DNA of 64,000 nt from Tamlana sp. I1. Its GTDB lineage: Bacteria; Bacteroidota; Bacteroidia; Flavobacteriales; Flavobacteriaceae. Shown here in pieces: positions 1 to 9,913 of this stretch (position 1 is the stretch's first letter; each line of letters starts with the position of its first letter). A model generated the notes under the pieces. The model saw nothing but the letters and a program-made list of their open reading frames with translations. It made no database searches and was not told where the DNA came from. The translations under genes were made by a program, and so were the position numbers. The DNA lies in the NCBI RefSeq assembly GCF_015355625.1, contig NZ_JACLAF010000011.1, positions 62,001-126,000 on the forward strand. The letters are read 5' to 3'.

Positions 1-33
1 CGTTTAGAATCTAAAGGCATTCAGGTTATTTAA
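1..33 (+). CDS. C-terminal end of an upstream gene, probably 5-oxoprolinase subunit A
   Basis: Only the last ten codons are in the window (they read RLESKGIQVI, then TAA). The stop overlaps the ATG of pxpB by one base (TAATG), which indicates translational coupling. In bacterial pxp operons the gene next to pxpB is usually pxpA (LamB/YcsF family), so that is the inferred identity. The ten residues alone cannot prove it. Confidence 0.5.
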   Translation, partial: RLESKGIQVI

Positions 34-764
34 TGTTGGGTTTTAAACTTTCATATAAAGCTTATGGTGATCGTGCGATTTTGGTAGAATGGCCGAAACT
101 TATTGCTGAAGATATTCTAAAAGATGTATTAAATTTTAAAGAAAAGATAAAAGCTTCAGATCTTGAAAACATCGCCGAAATACGTTCGGCATACCAATCT
201 CTTTTAATTATTTTTGATGCTGCTTTTTCGTTTGAAACGGAAGTGAAATCGCTTCAAAATCTGTATAAAACTGAAACAAAATCTCTTGAATTACAATCTA
301 CTCTGTGGCGAATTCCAGTGTGTTATGATGCTTCTTTTGGTTTGGATTTGGATGCTATTTCTGATGCTAAAAACATATCAAAAACAGACCTTATTAAACG
401 GCATACTCAGGCTATTTACAGTATTTATTTCATTGGATTTTTACCTGGATTTTTATATTTAGGGGGCTTGGATGAGGTGCTATGGACACCTAGAAAAGCC
501 ACGCCACGCATGAAAATTGCAAAAGGAGCCGTTGCCATAGGAGGGAATCAAACAGGTATTTATCCTACCGAAAGTCCTGGAGGTTGGAATATTATAGGGA
601 ATTCACCCATCGATTTTTTTAATTTGAATAATGAAAGGCCTTGTTTTTCAAAAGCAGGCGATCGTATTCAATTTTATGCCGTGTCTTTAAAAGAATATCA
701 CGACATTAAAGTTTTGGTTGAGGCGAATGTTTATCAAATAGAAAAGGAGGTAGGTGATGATTAA
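33..764 (+). CDS. pxpB: 5-oxoprolinase subunit B (KipI/allophanate hydrolase subunit 1 family)
   Basis: A 243-residue protein of the PxpB/KipI family. With PxpA and PxpC it forms the ATP-dependent 5-oxoprolinase that opens pyroglutamate to glutamate in the cytoplasm. The family signature GFLPGFLYLGGL lies near residues 135-146, followed by the conserved stretches TPRKATPRMKIAKGAVAIGG and PTESPGGWNIIGNS. Length matches the family. The ATG overlaps the preceding stop, and the end overlaps the start of pxpC by 8 bp, so the three genes form one tightly coupled operon. The older name KipI (a Bacillus kinase inhibitor) describes the same fold but is unlikely to be the role here. Confidence 0.92.
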   Translation: MLGFKLSYKAYGDRAILVEWPKLIAEDILKDVLNFKEKIKASDLENIAEIRSAYQSLLIIFDAAFSFETEVKSLQNLYKTETKSLELQSTLWRIPVCYDASFGLDLDAISDAKNISKTDLIKRHTQAIYSIYFIGFLPGFLYLGGLDEVLWTPRKATPRMKIAKGAVAIGGNQTGIYPTESPGGWNIIGNSPIDFFNLNNERPCFSKAGDRIQFYAVSLKEYHDIKVLVEANVYQIEKEVGDD

Positions 765-1623
765 AGTTTTAAAACCAGGATTATTTACTACCATTCAAGA
801 TTTAGGACGTTTCGGATTTCAGGAATTTGGCGTGCCTTATTCTGGAGCAATGGATGTTTATGCCGCTAAAATGGCCAATGCGTTGCTTGGAAACTCTCAA
901 AACGATGCGGTTTTAGAAATGACCATGTTGGGGCCTACTTTACAATTTAATTGCGCTACTTTAATTTGTGTTTCTGGCGCAGATATGCAAGCTAAACTAA
1001 ATAATAAACCGATTGAAGCTTATAAATTGGTACAGGTAAAAGCGGACGATGTATTAAGTTTTTCTTCAGTAAAAAAAGGATTTAGAGCTTATTTAGCAGT
1101 GAAAGGTGGTTTTCAAACTGAAACTGTAATGCAAAGCCGAAGCATGTATCAAAGTATTACTGAAAATCATTATTTAAGTGAAGGGGATACATTACCTATT
1201 GAATCGTATAACAATCAGCAGTACAATCCTAATGCGGCTTTAAAAGTGCAACATGATTATATGGGGCAATCTGAAATAGGTGTATTTAAAGGTCCTGAAT
1301 TTGATTTGTTAACCAAAGCGCAACAAGAAAGATTACTAAGCTTTAATTTTAAAATTTCTAAGGAAAACAACCGCATGGCATATCAGTTAAACGAGCCATT
1401 GGAAAACACATTGGAAGCCATTATTACCTCGCCAGTTTTACCCGGAACCGTGCAGTTAACGCCGTCTGGAAAGCTTATTGTTTTAATGCGAGATTGTCAA
1501 ACAACGGGAGGATATCCTAGGGTTTTACAATTAAGTGAGGCAAGTATATCTGCGCTTTCACAAAAATATACAGGACAATCTGTACGATTTAAGTTGCTGG
1601 TTTACGGTGTTCGAGCGGAGTAG
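757..1623 (+). CDS. pxpC: 5-oxoprolinase subunit C (biotin-dependent carboxyltransferase-like, KipA family)
   Basis: A 288-residue partner of PxpB (PxpC/KipA, allophanate hydrolase subunit 2 fold). Family features are the N-terminal LKPGLFTTIQDLGRFGFQ, then GVPYSGAMD and a C-terminal QTTGGYPR motif. A GTG lies one codon upstream, but the ATG at 757 has a purine-rich ribosome site (AAAAGGAGG at 742-750) and gives the usual family N-terminus. It overlaps pxpB by 8 bp and is the last gene of the operon. It converges on uvrB 30 bp downstream. Confidence 0.92.
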   Translation: MIKVLKPGLFTTIQDLGRFGFQEFGVPYSGAMDVYAAKMANALLGNSQNDAVLEMTMLGPTLQFNCATLICVSGADMQAKLNNKPIEAYKLVQVKADDVLSFSSVKKGFRAYLAVKGGFQTETVMQSRSMYQSITENHYLSEGDTLPIESYNNQQYNPNAALKVQHDYMGQSEIGVFKGPEFDLLTKAQQERLLSFNFKISKENNRMAYQLNEPLENTLEAIITSPVLPGTVQLTPSGKLIVLMRDCQTTGGYPRVLQLSEASISALSQKYTGQSVRFKLLVYGVRAE

Positions 1624-1653
1624 AAGAAGGTGTTATTCTTAATCAAATAGGAA

Positions 1654-3657
1654 TTACACTTTCAATTTTTCCAATTTATCCTGATAGCCTTTAATTTCGT
1701 CGCGTAATTTTGCGGCAATTAAAAAATCTAAAGCTTTGGCCGCTTCTTCCATAAGCTTTCTTTTTTCACGAATTTTCTTTTCTAATTCAGGTTTGCTTAG
1801 GTATTCGCTTTCTGGTTCGGCAGCGCGAGCAGCTTCCAATTCGTAACTATAAGTACTCACCGAGTTTTTAGACAAGGCGTTGTTTAAACTTTTGTTTAAA
1901 GCTTTTGGTTTAAGTTTATGTGCGGTGTTGTAAGCAATCTGTTTTTCTCTTCGGTAATTGGTTTCATCAATGGTTTTTTGCATGCTTTTGGTAATCTTAT
2001 CAGCATACATAATCGCTTTACCATTTAAGTTTCTCGCAGCACGACCAACGGTTTGTGTTAACGATCTTGCAGAACGTAAAAAACCTTCTTTGTCGGCATC
2101 AATAATAGCAACCAAAGAGACTTCTGGTAAATCTAAACCTTCACGAAGTAAATTCACACCAACAAGCACATCAAATAGCCCTTTACGTAAATCTTGCATG
2201 ATTTCAACACGTTCTAACGTATCCACATCACTGTGAATGTAACGGCAACGAATTTGAATACGATCTAAATATTTAGTCAATTCTTCAGCCATTCGTTTAG
2301 TCAGCGTGGTAACTAAGGTACGTTCATCTTTTTCAACACGTTGCTGAATTTCTTCAATTAAATCATCTATCTGATTTAAACTCGGGCGCACTTCAATAAT
2401 AGGATCTAATAGTCCTGTCGGACGAATAATTTGTTCCACATAAACCCCATCACTTTTTTCCAATTCGTAATCGGCTGGTGTGGCACTTACATAAATAACT
2501 TGGTTTTGCAGGGACTCAAATTCTTCAAATTTCAAAGGTCTGTTGTCCATCGCTGCAGGCAAACGGAAACCGTATTCTACTAAATTTTCTTTTCTACTTC
2601 TATCGCCGCCATACATGGCATGAACTTGCGAAACAGTTACGTGACTTTCATCAATAATCATTAAATAATCGTCTGGAAAATAGTCTAACAAGCAAAAGGG
2701 ACGCGTGCCTGGTAATCGGCCATCAAGGTATCTTGAGTAGTTTTCAATCCCCGAACAATAACCTAATTCCCGAATCATTTCAAGGTCGAATTCGGTACGT
2801 TCTTTAAGACGTTTTGCTTCTAAATGTTTACCAATTTCTTTAAAATAATCATGTTGTGTAACTAAATCGTCTTGAATTTCTTTAATAGCGCCTTGTAAAA
2901 CATCCTGAGATGTTACAAACATGTTGGCAGGATAAATGGTTAATCGGTCATATTTTTCAACGACTTTATTCGTTTGAATGTCAAAGGATTCAATCTCTTC
3001 AATTTCATCTCCAAAAAAGTGAATTCTAAACGCATCATCGGCGTAACTAGGGAAAATATCAACGGTATCGCCTTTAATTCTGAAATTACCGTGCTTAAAT
3101 TCAGATTCGGTTCTAGAGTATAAACTTTGAACCAATTGATGCAGTAATTTGGTTCTAGAAATCACTTGATCACGTTCTAAAGTGATGACGTTTTTTTGAA
3201 ATTCCACAGGATTTCCAATACCATATAAACAGGACACCGAAGCGATTACAATCACATCACGTCTTCCAGAAAGTAAGGAAGAGGTGGTGCTTAATCGCAT
3301 TTTCTCTATTTCTTCATTAATCGATAAATCTTTTTCTATATAAACGCCAGAAACCGGAATATAGGCTTCGGGTTGGTAATAATCGTAGTAAGACACGAAA
3401 TATTCAACAGCATTGTTTGGAAAAAACTGTTTAAACTCAGAATACAGTTGTGCCGCCAAAGTTTTGTTATGTGCTAAAACTAGGGTAGGGCGTTGCACTT
3501 CTTCAATCACATTGGCAATGGTAAATGTTTTTCCCGATCCTGTAACACCAAGTAAGGTTTGGTATTGCTCGTTAGAAGTAATACCATTTACAAGCTGTTT
3601 TATGGCTTGTGGCTGATCGCCTGTTGGACTAAATTCCGATTCAATTTTAAACTGCAT
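1654..3657 (-). CDS. uvrB: Excinuclease ABC subunit B
   Basis: UvrB is the damage-verifying helicase-like subunit of nucleotide excision repair, loaded by UvrA and acting with UvrC. The 667-residue length is normal. Visible features are Walker A GVTGSGKT (about residues 38-45), the beta-hairpin region with YYDYYQPEAY, the helicase motif DESH, motif VGVNLLREGLDLPEV, QTVGRAARN, and a C-terminal UVR motif (LEKKIREKRKLMEEAAKALD) that contacts UvrC. The N-terminus MQFKIESEFSPTGDQPQAI is typical, which supports the start. A TATTTTTG promoter element ends only 4 bp before the ATG, so the mRNA may have almost no leader. Confidence 0.98.
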   Translation of the reverse strand: MQFKIESEFSPTGDQPQAIKQLVNGITSNEQYQTLLGVTGSGKTFTIANVIEEVQRPTLVLAHNKTLAAQLYSEFKQFFPNNAVEYFVSYYDYYQPEAYIPVSGVYIEKDLSINEEIEKMRLSTTSSLLSGRRDVIVIASVSCLYGIGNPVEFQKNVITLERDQVISRTKLLHQLVQSLYSRTESEFKHGNFRIKGDTVDIFPSYADDAFRIHFFGDEIEEIESFDIQTNKVVEKYDRLTIYPANMFVTSQDVLQGAIKEIQDDLVTQHDYFKEIGKHLEAKRLKERTEFDLEMIRELGYCSGIENYSRYLDGRLPGTRPFCLLDYFPDDYLMIIDESHVTVSQVHAMYGGDRSRKENLVEYGFRLPAAMDNRPLKFEEFESLQNQVIYVSATPADYELEKSDGVYVEQIIRPTGLLDPIIEVRPSLNQIDDLIEEIQQRVEKDERTLVTTLTKRMAEELTKYLDRIQIRCRYIHSDVDTLERVEIMQDLRKGLFDVLVGVNLLREGLDLPEVSLVAIIDADKEGFLRSARSLTQTVGRAARNLNGKAIMYADKITKSMQKTIDETNYRREKQIAYNTAHKLKPKALNKSLNNALSKNSVSTYSYELEAARAAEPESEYLSKPELEKKIREKRKLMEEAAKALDFLIAAKLRDEIKGYQDKLEKLKV

Positions 3658-3661
3658 TTTG

Positions 3662-3669
3662 CAAAAATA
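3662..3669 (-). promoter_or_regulatory. -7 promoter element of uvrB (TATTTTTG)
   Basis: On the minus strand this reads TATTTTTG, a match to the Bacteroidota -7 consensus TAnnTTTG. It lies 4 bp upstream of the uvrB ATG, so transcription would begin at or next to the start codon. Confidence 0.55.
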
Positions 3670-3867
3670 AAGAATTTCTAACGCTTAGTTTTATTTAGAT
3701 GCTTCTTATAAAGTAAAGCCGCGCATTTAGTTTGATTTTTTACCAAGGATATAGCTATCTACCTGAAAACGGAGGTTGTTTATAATCTTTCTGGTTGCTG
3801 ATTTCGAAGATTTCAGTAAACAAATTCGATCTAGTAACTGCTTACACAGTATTGGGTTTTGTGTTTA

Positions 3868-4173
3868 TTAATCGACGTCTTTTTGTAATTTATCAGGATC
3901 TTGTCGTGTGTCAAAAATTGTAATTATTTCTATTTCTTTTCGTTCAGCTAATATTCTGTAGAAAAATGTTGTTTGCTTTGTTACAACACATTTATAAAGG
4001 TTTTTAAAGGCTGTAGATTTCGGACAACTATCTGGTTGATTTGATATTTGTTTGATTTTCTCGTTCAGTTTTGAGATAAATTTATCACGAGTTTTTAAAC
4101 CCCACTCTTCGATTAAATATTCTGATAGTTTTAGAAGTTTTGATTCGGCAAGTTCGGATAAGAATACTTTCAT
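3868..4173 (-). CDS. ParE/RelE-superfamily toxin
   Basis: A 101-residue basic protein with the ParE/RelE fold pattern: an N-terminal strand (MKVFLSELAESKLLKLSEYL), two helices, then a beta-sheet core with VVTKQTTFFYRI and EIEIITIFDTRQDP. Such proteins act either as gyrase poisons (ParE) or ribosome-dependent RNases (RelE). The Arg and Asp of DTRQDP fit the ParE branch, but the target cannot be decided by eye. The ATG overlaps the antitoxin stop by one base (TAATG), the usual antitoxin-first arrangement. Confidence 0.85.
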   Translation of the reverse strand: MKVFLSELAESKLLKLSEYLIEEWGLKTRDKFISKLNEKIKQISNQPDSCPKSTAFKNLYKCVVTKQTTFFYRILAERKEIEIITIFDTRQDPDKLQKDVD

Positions 4174-4391
4174 TAAGAAATTTTCTTTAGAAATGACTCG
4201 AAAGAAACTCTTTTTCCTTTGTCCAATTCCTCAATTCCTTGTTTTATTTCAGATTGTTCAGATAAAGACAATTCATCCCAAAAATCGTTTTTTTCTTTTT
4301 TCACAAAGTCTGCTATGCTTTGGATAAAATCGGCATTTTCGGTCTCCAAAATAGTTTTTAGTAGCTCAAGTTTTGTAGTTCGAATGTCCAT
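4173..4391 (-). CDS. Antitoxin of a ParDE/RelBE-type toxin-antitoxin pair
   Basis: A 72-residue acidic protein directly upstream of, and overlapping, the ParE-like toxin gene. It is of the small helical addiction-module type common in Bacteroidota: an N-terminal amphipathic segment (MDIRTTKLELLKTILET) and a charged C-terminus (IEELDKGKRVSFESFLKKI) that would wrap the toxin. No classical DNA-binding motif is clear. A TACATTTG promoter element lies 21 bp upstream of its start. The pair sits alone between uvrB and the surface-protein cluster. Confidence 0.8.
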   Translation of the reverse strand: MDIRTTKLELLKTILETENADFIQSIADFVKKEKNDFWDELSLSEQSEIKQGIEELDKGKRVSFESFLKKIS

Positions 4392-4412
4392 TTTAAAATC
4401 TCTTTATTTAAT

Positions 4413-4420
4413 CAAATGTA
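4413..4420 (-). promoter_or_regulatory. -7 promoter element of the toxin-antitoxin operon (TACATTTG)
   Basis: Minus-strand TACATTTG matches TAnnTTTG and is placed 21 bp before the antitoxin ATG, as expected for a short leader. No convincing -33 TTG was seen. Confidence 0.5.
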
Positions 4421-4635
4421 CAAAAAATATAAATTAGTTAGTTTTTTGCTGTTATGAAGCTAAACAAAATACTTAGTTGTATTAATATTTTTGATTTGTC
4501 TTTAATTCTACAAAAAAGGCATTGTAAATTAAACTTAAAATAATGTGATATTTTACCTTGATTTAGGTCCTTATAATTTGTTTTTAATAAGCGTTTAAAA
4601 TTATTTCAATATGATATTTTAGCTTATTGGGCAAC

Positions 4636-7600
4636 CTAACGTTTTAAAGTAAAATGTCCTGAAAATTCTCGGCCATCTTCAAGAACGACTCTAAACCAAT
4701 AATCATCGGTTGGCATTTTACTGCCATTGCAGGTGCCATCCCAACCATTAGATTGCACAGATAATTGTTTCATTAGTTTACCATAACGGTTATAAATTAA
4801 AATCACACTATTGGGTTGCACCACATTACTTAAGCCTTTAATTTCCCAAAAGTCATTAAAACCATCGCCGTTTGGCGTAAAAAATTTGGCATGCCCAATT
4901 ACTGAAATATCCAACGAAGCCGTTCCGCAGATGGCATCTTTTACAAAAATGGTATGAAAACCTGGGCTTACATTGTCGAAAAAAGGTGCTTCTTGATACA
5001 CAATAAAATTAGTGCCTTCCAATCTTAAAGCGTACTCATAGTTACCTTGCCCAAGGTTGGTAGGGTCTATCGTGACTGAGTTGTTTTCTGAAAGATCTTT
5101 TATAGTCACATCATCTTGTGTGATATGTGGCATTTCTGATGCGTTTACTAGAATTTCCCGTGATCGCGAACAAGAACTTCCATCTGTTTTTGTTAAAGTA
5201 ACAGTGTATGTTCCCGGCGTTGAAACGGTTATTTCTGAGTTATTCGATATAAACTGATTCGAAGTTGTGCCGTCTAAACTGATCCATAACCACTCATAAT
5301 CAAAAATTTCTGAAGGATTGGCTTCTTCAGGATCTAATAAAATTGAAAAAGAAGGGTCTGAAGAACATACAATTCTAGGGCTTTCAACAGTAAACTCGGG
5401 AAGCGGATTTACTACCAGCTCAATAGTTGTTGTTGCAAAACAGCTTGTGTTTATAGGGTTAATAACCTTTGCTGTGATAATTTGACTCGTAGATGTAAAC
5501 GGGTTTGGAATTGTAGGACTGTTTAAAATTGAATTTCCGTTTTCATCAATATAATCATAATAAATTTCCATGTTAGATTGACTACCCAAAATGTTGCTTG
5601 TAAAATTAGATGTGTTGAAAGCGTATAAACCATCATCATCTATATCGCCAGCAGCTCCATCACAAACAATTTGAGAGCCTACAGGGTTTGCAATAGGTTG
5701 TGCGTCTACAATAAATTCTAAAGTTGTTTCATCGGAACAAGGTCCATCGGGAGCCGAAGAAGCGCTGTTGGTCACCACAATTGTAATGGTTTGACTTGCT
5801 GTTAAAAACGGGTCCGGCAACGGACTTGGGAGTGTATTTCCAAGGGCATCAAAATATGTGATGTTGACATCGGAAGGATTTTGAGTTCCTAGTAATTGAG
5901 TTTCAATTTGAGACGTGACAAAAGGGTAAGCACCATCGGTATCGTCGTCGCATTGACGCTGGATTGTAACGGGGTTTGCTACGGGCAAGGCTTCCACGGT
6001 TAAAAGCACGTAAGCGCCTAAACCTAAGCAGTCATTCGATATATTGCTATCAATCCTAACATAAATATATTGCGAGCCTGGATAGCCAATGTTTCTATAA
6101 TTTGAAATGTTGGTAATTTCATTTATTTCAGCCAAAGCATCTGCCTCATTTTTAAAGTATCTAGGCGGCAATGGGTTTTGTCCTGGAGGAATAAAACCTA
6201 AAATTGTTGCAGTAACGCTGCTAAAATCGAAAGTCGCAATGCCATCTCTCGCATTGTTATTGGCGTTATCATTCCCGTTAATATCTAAGAAATCATCACA
6301 TTGATTAAACGTTGCTAAAAAAGTTGAAGGAATTACCGTAGTTGAAACGTTTAATTGAATTTCTGCAACAGACGCACATCCAGATTGAGAGCTGATGCGT
6401 GCCCAAACGACATCGGAATTTATGGTTCTATTTGTAAATGTGGTTGGGTTATTAATATATTCAGGACTAGTTATATCTCCAGAAACCGCTGCCGTTTGGG
6501 TTAAAAAATAAGCGAAGGTTTCATTACTAGCATTTGTTGAAATCTCGTCATTGGCTTCGGTTAAATTAAACGCACTAAAACCAAGGGTTGCTGGATCGTT
6601 ATCATCACATTGAATTAAAATTACAGGAGAGTTTATAATGGGTAAGGGATTAACGGTTAGTGTAACAGCATCTGAATATAAACCACAAGCATTTCCTGTT
6701 CTATCTAATTTTACGCGGTATTGATTCGTGTTAAAATTTAAAGGCAGACTGCTGAAATTAAGCGTGTTTGTTTGTGAATTGCTGTAAATTAAATCGTCTG
6801 TAATTGCTGTCCAAATAATACCATCTGTACTTACTTCCCATTGATAAGTTTCAGCTTCAGGAGAAATGACACTAATGTTTCCGTTGGAAGATTCGCAAAT
6901 GGTGGTATTAGTAGGTTGTGTGCTTATTGAAAGTGCTGCGCTATTTAGATAATCATTATTAGGTAAAGTATAACCATCTGACGCGTTGTTAACTAAGCCA
7001 GAAGCATCGGTGGTCACGCTGATGTTACCTAAATAACCATCATCATTTCCATCGGAAAAACCGGCTTCAATCACATCCGAACAACCATCGTCATCAGAAT
7101 CTGAGTCCAAATAACTAAATACAGTATCGCCATCTAAATCGTTAAGGGTATAACCCATTTCATGGCTGTCAGGAGCAGTTTCTGCAGCGTCGGCCCAACC
7201 ATTTGTTCCAAAATTTGGTCCGTCTTCAATGCCGTTTAAATCGGAATCAAATAAGGTTAAACCTAATTGACCAGTTTCAAATAAATCGTAAATCCCATCA
7301 TTATCGCTGTCTAAATCATAAAAATCTGGAACGCCATCGTTATCAGTATCAATGGGAATTAGGGTGCTATCATAGACATCATCTAAACCATTGGCGTCTG
7401 CATCAATACCTGAAAGCGCTAATAATATGCCTTGATTTTCAATAAAATCGGGAATACCATCATTATCAGAATCCAAATCTAGAGCATCTTCAACGCCATC
7501 TAGATCGGTGTCTTTTTTGAAACAAGTCAGAGAAATAATACCGTTATAGGTTGAAGAACTCGTTGTATTCGCAAGTTTATGCGTAAACGTAAAGCTGTCA

Positions 7601-9777
7601 ACTTGGTTCGCAAGAAATTGATATGGCGTGTTTCCTAATGGTGACGGATTGATTTTGAATCTAATTTCAGAACCAGAAATTAGGGTCACACCTGTTTCAA
7701 AAATACCATCAAAATTGGAGTCGACTAATAAGCGATTATCAGGGTCTACCAAAGTTATATTTTTATTTACCGGAGAAACTTTAGCTATAAAATATTCTCC
7801 ATCTATAGCGTTGTGTGTGTATGATATGTCTTCAGAGAACTTAAAATTAACCGATTCATTAAACGTGATATCGTAGTTGTTTTCTGCGTTGCTATCTGGG
7901 GGTATATTACTTATAAAAGTTCCTGTTCCAGTCAATCTAATGGAACTTGTTCCTGGATTGGTTCGGTTAAGGGTAATATTATCTACTGCTAATGTTGTAT
8001 TAATTGTGCCATCTTGAAATCTTAGTCTAGGAGGTCTTGTGTCTGCTAAGTCTAAAATCACATCACCACGAGATTCTGTACAATTTAAAATACCATCATT
8101 GTCATTGTCAATATCAATATTATCGATAATGCCATCATTGTCAATATCATCAGGGCATATACTTACAGGGATTTCAGCAGATTCAAGTTCTTCGCCTGTA
8201 CAGGTAATAATGCCTACTAATTTATATTTCCCCGGAAGGCTAGGTTTAATTTTAGGCGTACTAATCATTAGATCAACAAAACCAGAACCATCATCGAACA
8301 TCCATTTAAAACTGTCGAAATTTTGGGTGTTTGCTGCTTCTAAAGTAATGTTTGGAATACAATTTCCTAAAGTGGCGAATTCGGCATCAAAATTTATTTC
8401 TGGTACGGCAGGAAACCCAGAATAGAAACTTCCGGATGTTGCTGCATTATTTTCATTAAAATAAGCGACATAAAGTTCGTTGTCGCCTTGCACAGAAATA
8501 TTTCCAGTTAGCCCGTTAATTTTATAGGTAACATAATTGGCATTGCCAGTAACGGCACTTGGGCCAATAGTTGAAAAATTGGAAAGTGCTAAATGATTAA
8601 TGGTAACATTAGCACCCGTTTTTGTGACTATAGTTACGCCTCCGGAATATATGGTGTTGCCTACTTTGTCTATGTTTGCAATATTATCAATATTTCCTCG
8701 AGTTTCACAACTTAGTGGTGGTACGAAAAACAAGCCTTGGTTGGCTTCGGAATCGTTGGCACCTACGCCTTGGTATGCAAAAACAGCTTCAGAAGTTTTT
8801 ACATACATATTCCCGTTAGAATTATACGAGTTTCCTTCAATAAGGTAATATTCGCCAGCATTAATGGTTGCTATTGTTGGGTTGCCGTTAATGCTTATTT
8901 CGGTGCCATTAGTATGTGCTACTATTAAAATGTTTTCCCAGTTATTATTGCCACCACCTTTTACAAAAATATATTCTTTACCTACTTTAGATAAATCGGC
9001 AATTTGGTCGATACCGTAATCTCTTCCACCGCCATTGTGAAAACTTCCATTGGCAGAACCACAGTTTACAACTATGGGTTTATCAGATTGTACCAAACAA
9101 CCTATTAAACCATCTCGGTTGATAGTTGCATCTGCGCTATTTATGGCGATGGTATAACTTTCCCCTTCATTTAATGTGATGTTTATAGGCGTTGTACCAG
9201 CGTAGTTTTTTATAATTAACCCAGTTGGTAAATCACTAAAATTAACCTGTGTATTATCTTCCGTAGCCATAACAGAGACAAAATTTAAATAATTGGATTG
9301 CGGATTTTCGTTTGTAAACGTACCTACTCGAAAAGTTGTGCCTAATGCCGACAGTCCTTTACTAACTAAAGCTCCAGCTTGCGCGCCTCCCCCTGCATTC
9401 ATTCTAATGGAAACGTAAATTGGTGCATCAGCTTCAATAACATAGCCTTTATTAGTTGTAATTTGACTGGTTTCATTCGACGTCATGAACAATTGCCCAT
9501 TGCTATTGGCAAGTAGCTTAACTTGCGGATTTGTGTTAGAAACTACACCAGATATTTGACTTGTAACAGGTTGACCAACAGGAATTATAGTATAACTTAC
9601 ATTTGCAGCGCTTGGTGTAGAAATGTAAATATATTGGTCTTCCGGATTCGCATTTCCAAATGCAGCATTTGTTAATGGCGGAATGTAGTGTGTTTTACTT
9701 AATTGAGAGAATCCCAAATATCCAATAAGCATGAATATTAAAAACAAATAGGGTTTTAGGTGGTTGGCGTGGTGCAT
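4636..9777 (-). CDS. T9SS type B surface protein with IgGFc-binding-like head and thrombospondin type 3 repeats
   Basis: A 1713-residue exported protein. It has a signal peptide (about residues 1-25, ending GYLGFSQ), an N-terminal region like the IgGFc-binding family (about 40-450, YIYISTPSAANVSYTIIPVG), and calcium-binding thrombospondin type 3-like repeats with DxDxDG motifs (about 545-890, such as DTDNDGVPDFYDLDSDNDG). Ig-like and PKD-like modules follow. The C-terminus (about the last 85 residues, KFFTPNGDGFNDFWEIKG to GHFTLKR) is a gliding-motility-type T9SS type B sorting domain. It should be secreted by the type IX system and held on the surface, probably in adhesion. It is the third of three tandem genes with near-identical C-termini but different heads. 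Confidence 0.9.
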   Translation of the reverse strand: MHHANHLKPYLFLIFMLIGYLGFSQLSKTHYIPPLTNAAFGNANPEDQYIYISTPSAANVSYTIIPVGQPVTSQISGVVSNTNPQVKLLANSNGQLFMTSNETSQITTNKGYVIEADAPIYVSIRMNAGGGAQAGALVSKGLSALGTTFRVGTFTNENPQSNYLNFVSVMATEDNTQVNFSDLPTGLIIKNYAGTTPINITLNEGESYTIAINSADATINRDGLIGCLVQSDKPIVVNCGSANGSFHNGGGRDYGIDQIADLSKVGKEYIFVKGGGNNNWENILIVAHTNGTEISINGNPTIATINAGEYYLIEGNSYNSNGNMYVKTSEAVFAYQGVGANDSEANQGLFFVPPLSCETRGNIDNIANIDKVGNTIYSGGVTIVTKTGANVTINHLALSNFSTIGPSAVTGNANYVTYKINGLTGNISVQGDNELYVAYFNENNAATSGSFYSGFPAVPEINFDAEFATLGNCIPNITLEAANTQNFDSFKWMFDDGSGFVDLMISTPKIKPSLPGKYKLVGIITCTGEELESAEIPVSICPDDIDNDGIIDNIDIDNDNDGILNCTESRGDVILDLADTRPPRLRFQDGTINTTLAVDNITLNRTNPGTSSIRLTGTGTFISNIPPDSNAENNYDITFNESVNFKFSEDISYTHNAIDGEYFIAKVSPVNKNITLVDPDNRLLVDSNFDGIFETGVTLISGSEIRFKINPSPLGNTPYQFLANQVDSFTFTHKLANTTSSSTYNGIISLTCFKKDTDLDGVEDALDLDSDNDGIPDFIENQGILLALSGIDADANGLDDVYDSTLIPIDTDNDGVPDFYDLDSDNDGIYDLFETGQLGLTLFDSDLNGIEDGPNFGTNGWADAAETAPDSHEMGYTLNDLDGDTVFSYLDSDSDDDGCSDVIEAGFSDGNDDGYLGNISVTTDASGLVNNASDGYTLPNNDYLNSAALSISTQPTNTTICESSNGNISVISPEAETYQWEVSTDGIIWTAITDDLIYSNSQTNTLNFSSLPLNFNTNQYRVKLDRTGNACGLYSDAVTLTVNPLPIINSPVILIQCDDNDPATLGFSAFNLTEANDEISTNASNETFAYFLTQTAAVSGDITSPEYINNPTTFTNRTINSDVVWARISSQSGCASVAEIQLNVSTTVIPSTFLATFNQCDDFLDINGNDNANNNARDGIATFDFSSVTATILGFIPPGQNPLPPRYFKNEADALAEINEITNISNYRNIGYPGSQYIYVRIDSNISNDCLGLGAYVLLTVEALPVANPVTIQRQCDDDTDGAYPFVTSQIETQLLGTQNPSDVNITYFDALGNTLPSPLPDPFLTASQTITIVVTNSASSAPDGPCSDETTLEFIVDAQPIANPVGSQIVCDGAAGDIDDDGLYAFNTSNFTSNILGSQSNMEIYYDYIDENGNSILNSPTIPNPFTSTSQIITAKVINPINTSCFATTTIELVVNPLPEFTVESPRIVCSSDPSFSILLDPEEANPSEIFDYEWLWISLDGTTSNQFISNNSEITVSTPGTYTVTLTKTDGSSCSRSREILVNASEMPHITQDDVTIKDLSENNSVTIDPTNLGQGNYEYALRLEGTNFIVYQEAPFFDNVSPGFHTIFVKDAICGTASLDISVIGHAKFFTPNGDGFNDFWEIKGLSNVVQPNSVILIYNRYGKLMKQLSVQSNGWDGTCNGSKMPTDDYWFRVVLEDGREFSGHFTLKR

Positions 9778-9913
9778 TATATTTTGCTAGTCGTTAGGTT
9801 GGTAGTGTTGGTAACTAATATATGATTTTAGCTCCTATTAGACTTCAGAAATAGCAAAAGGTTTATTTTAAGTATGATGAAATTATAAAAGGCTTACTTA
9901 TGCTGAAGAATTT

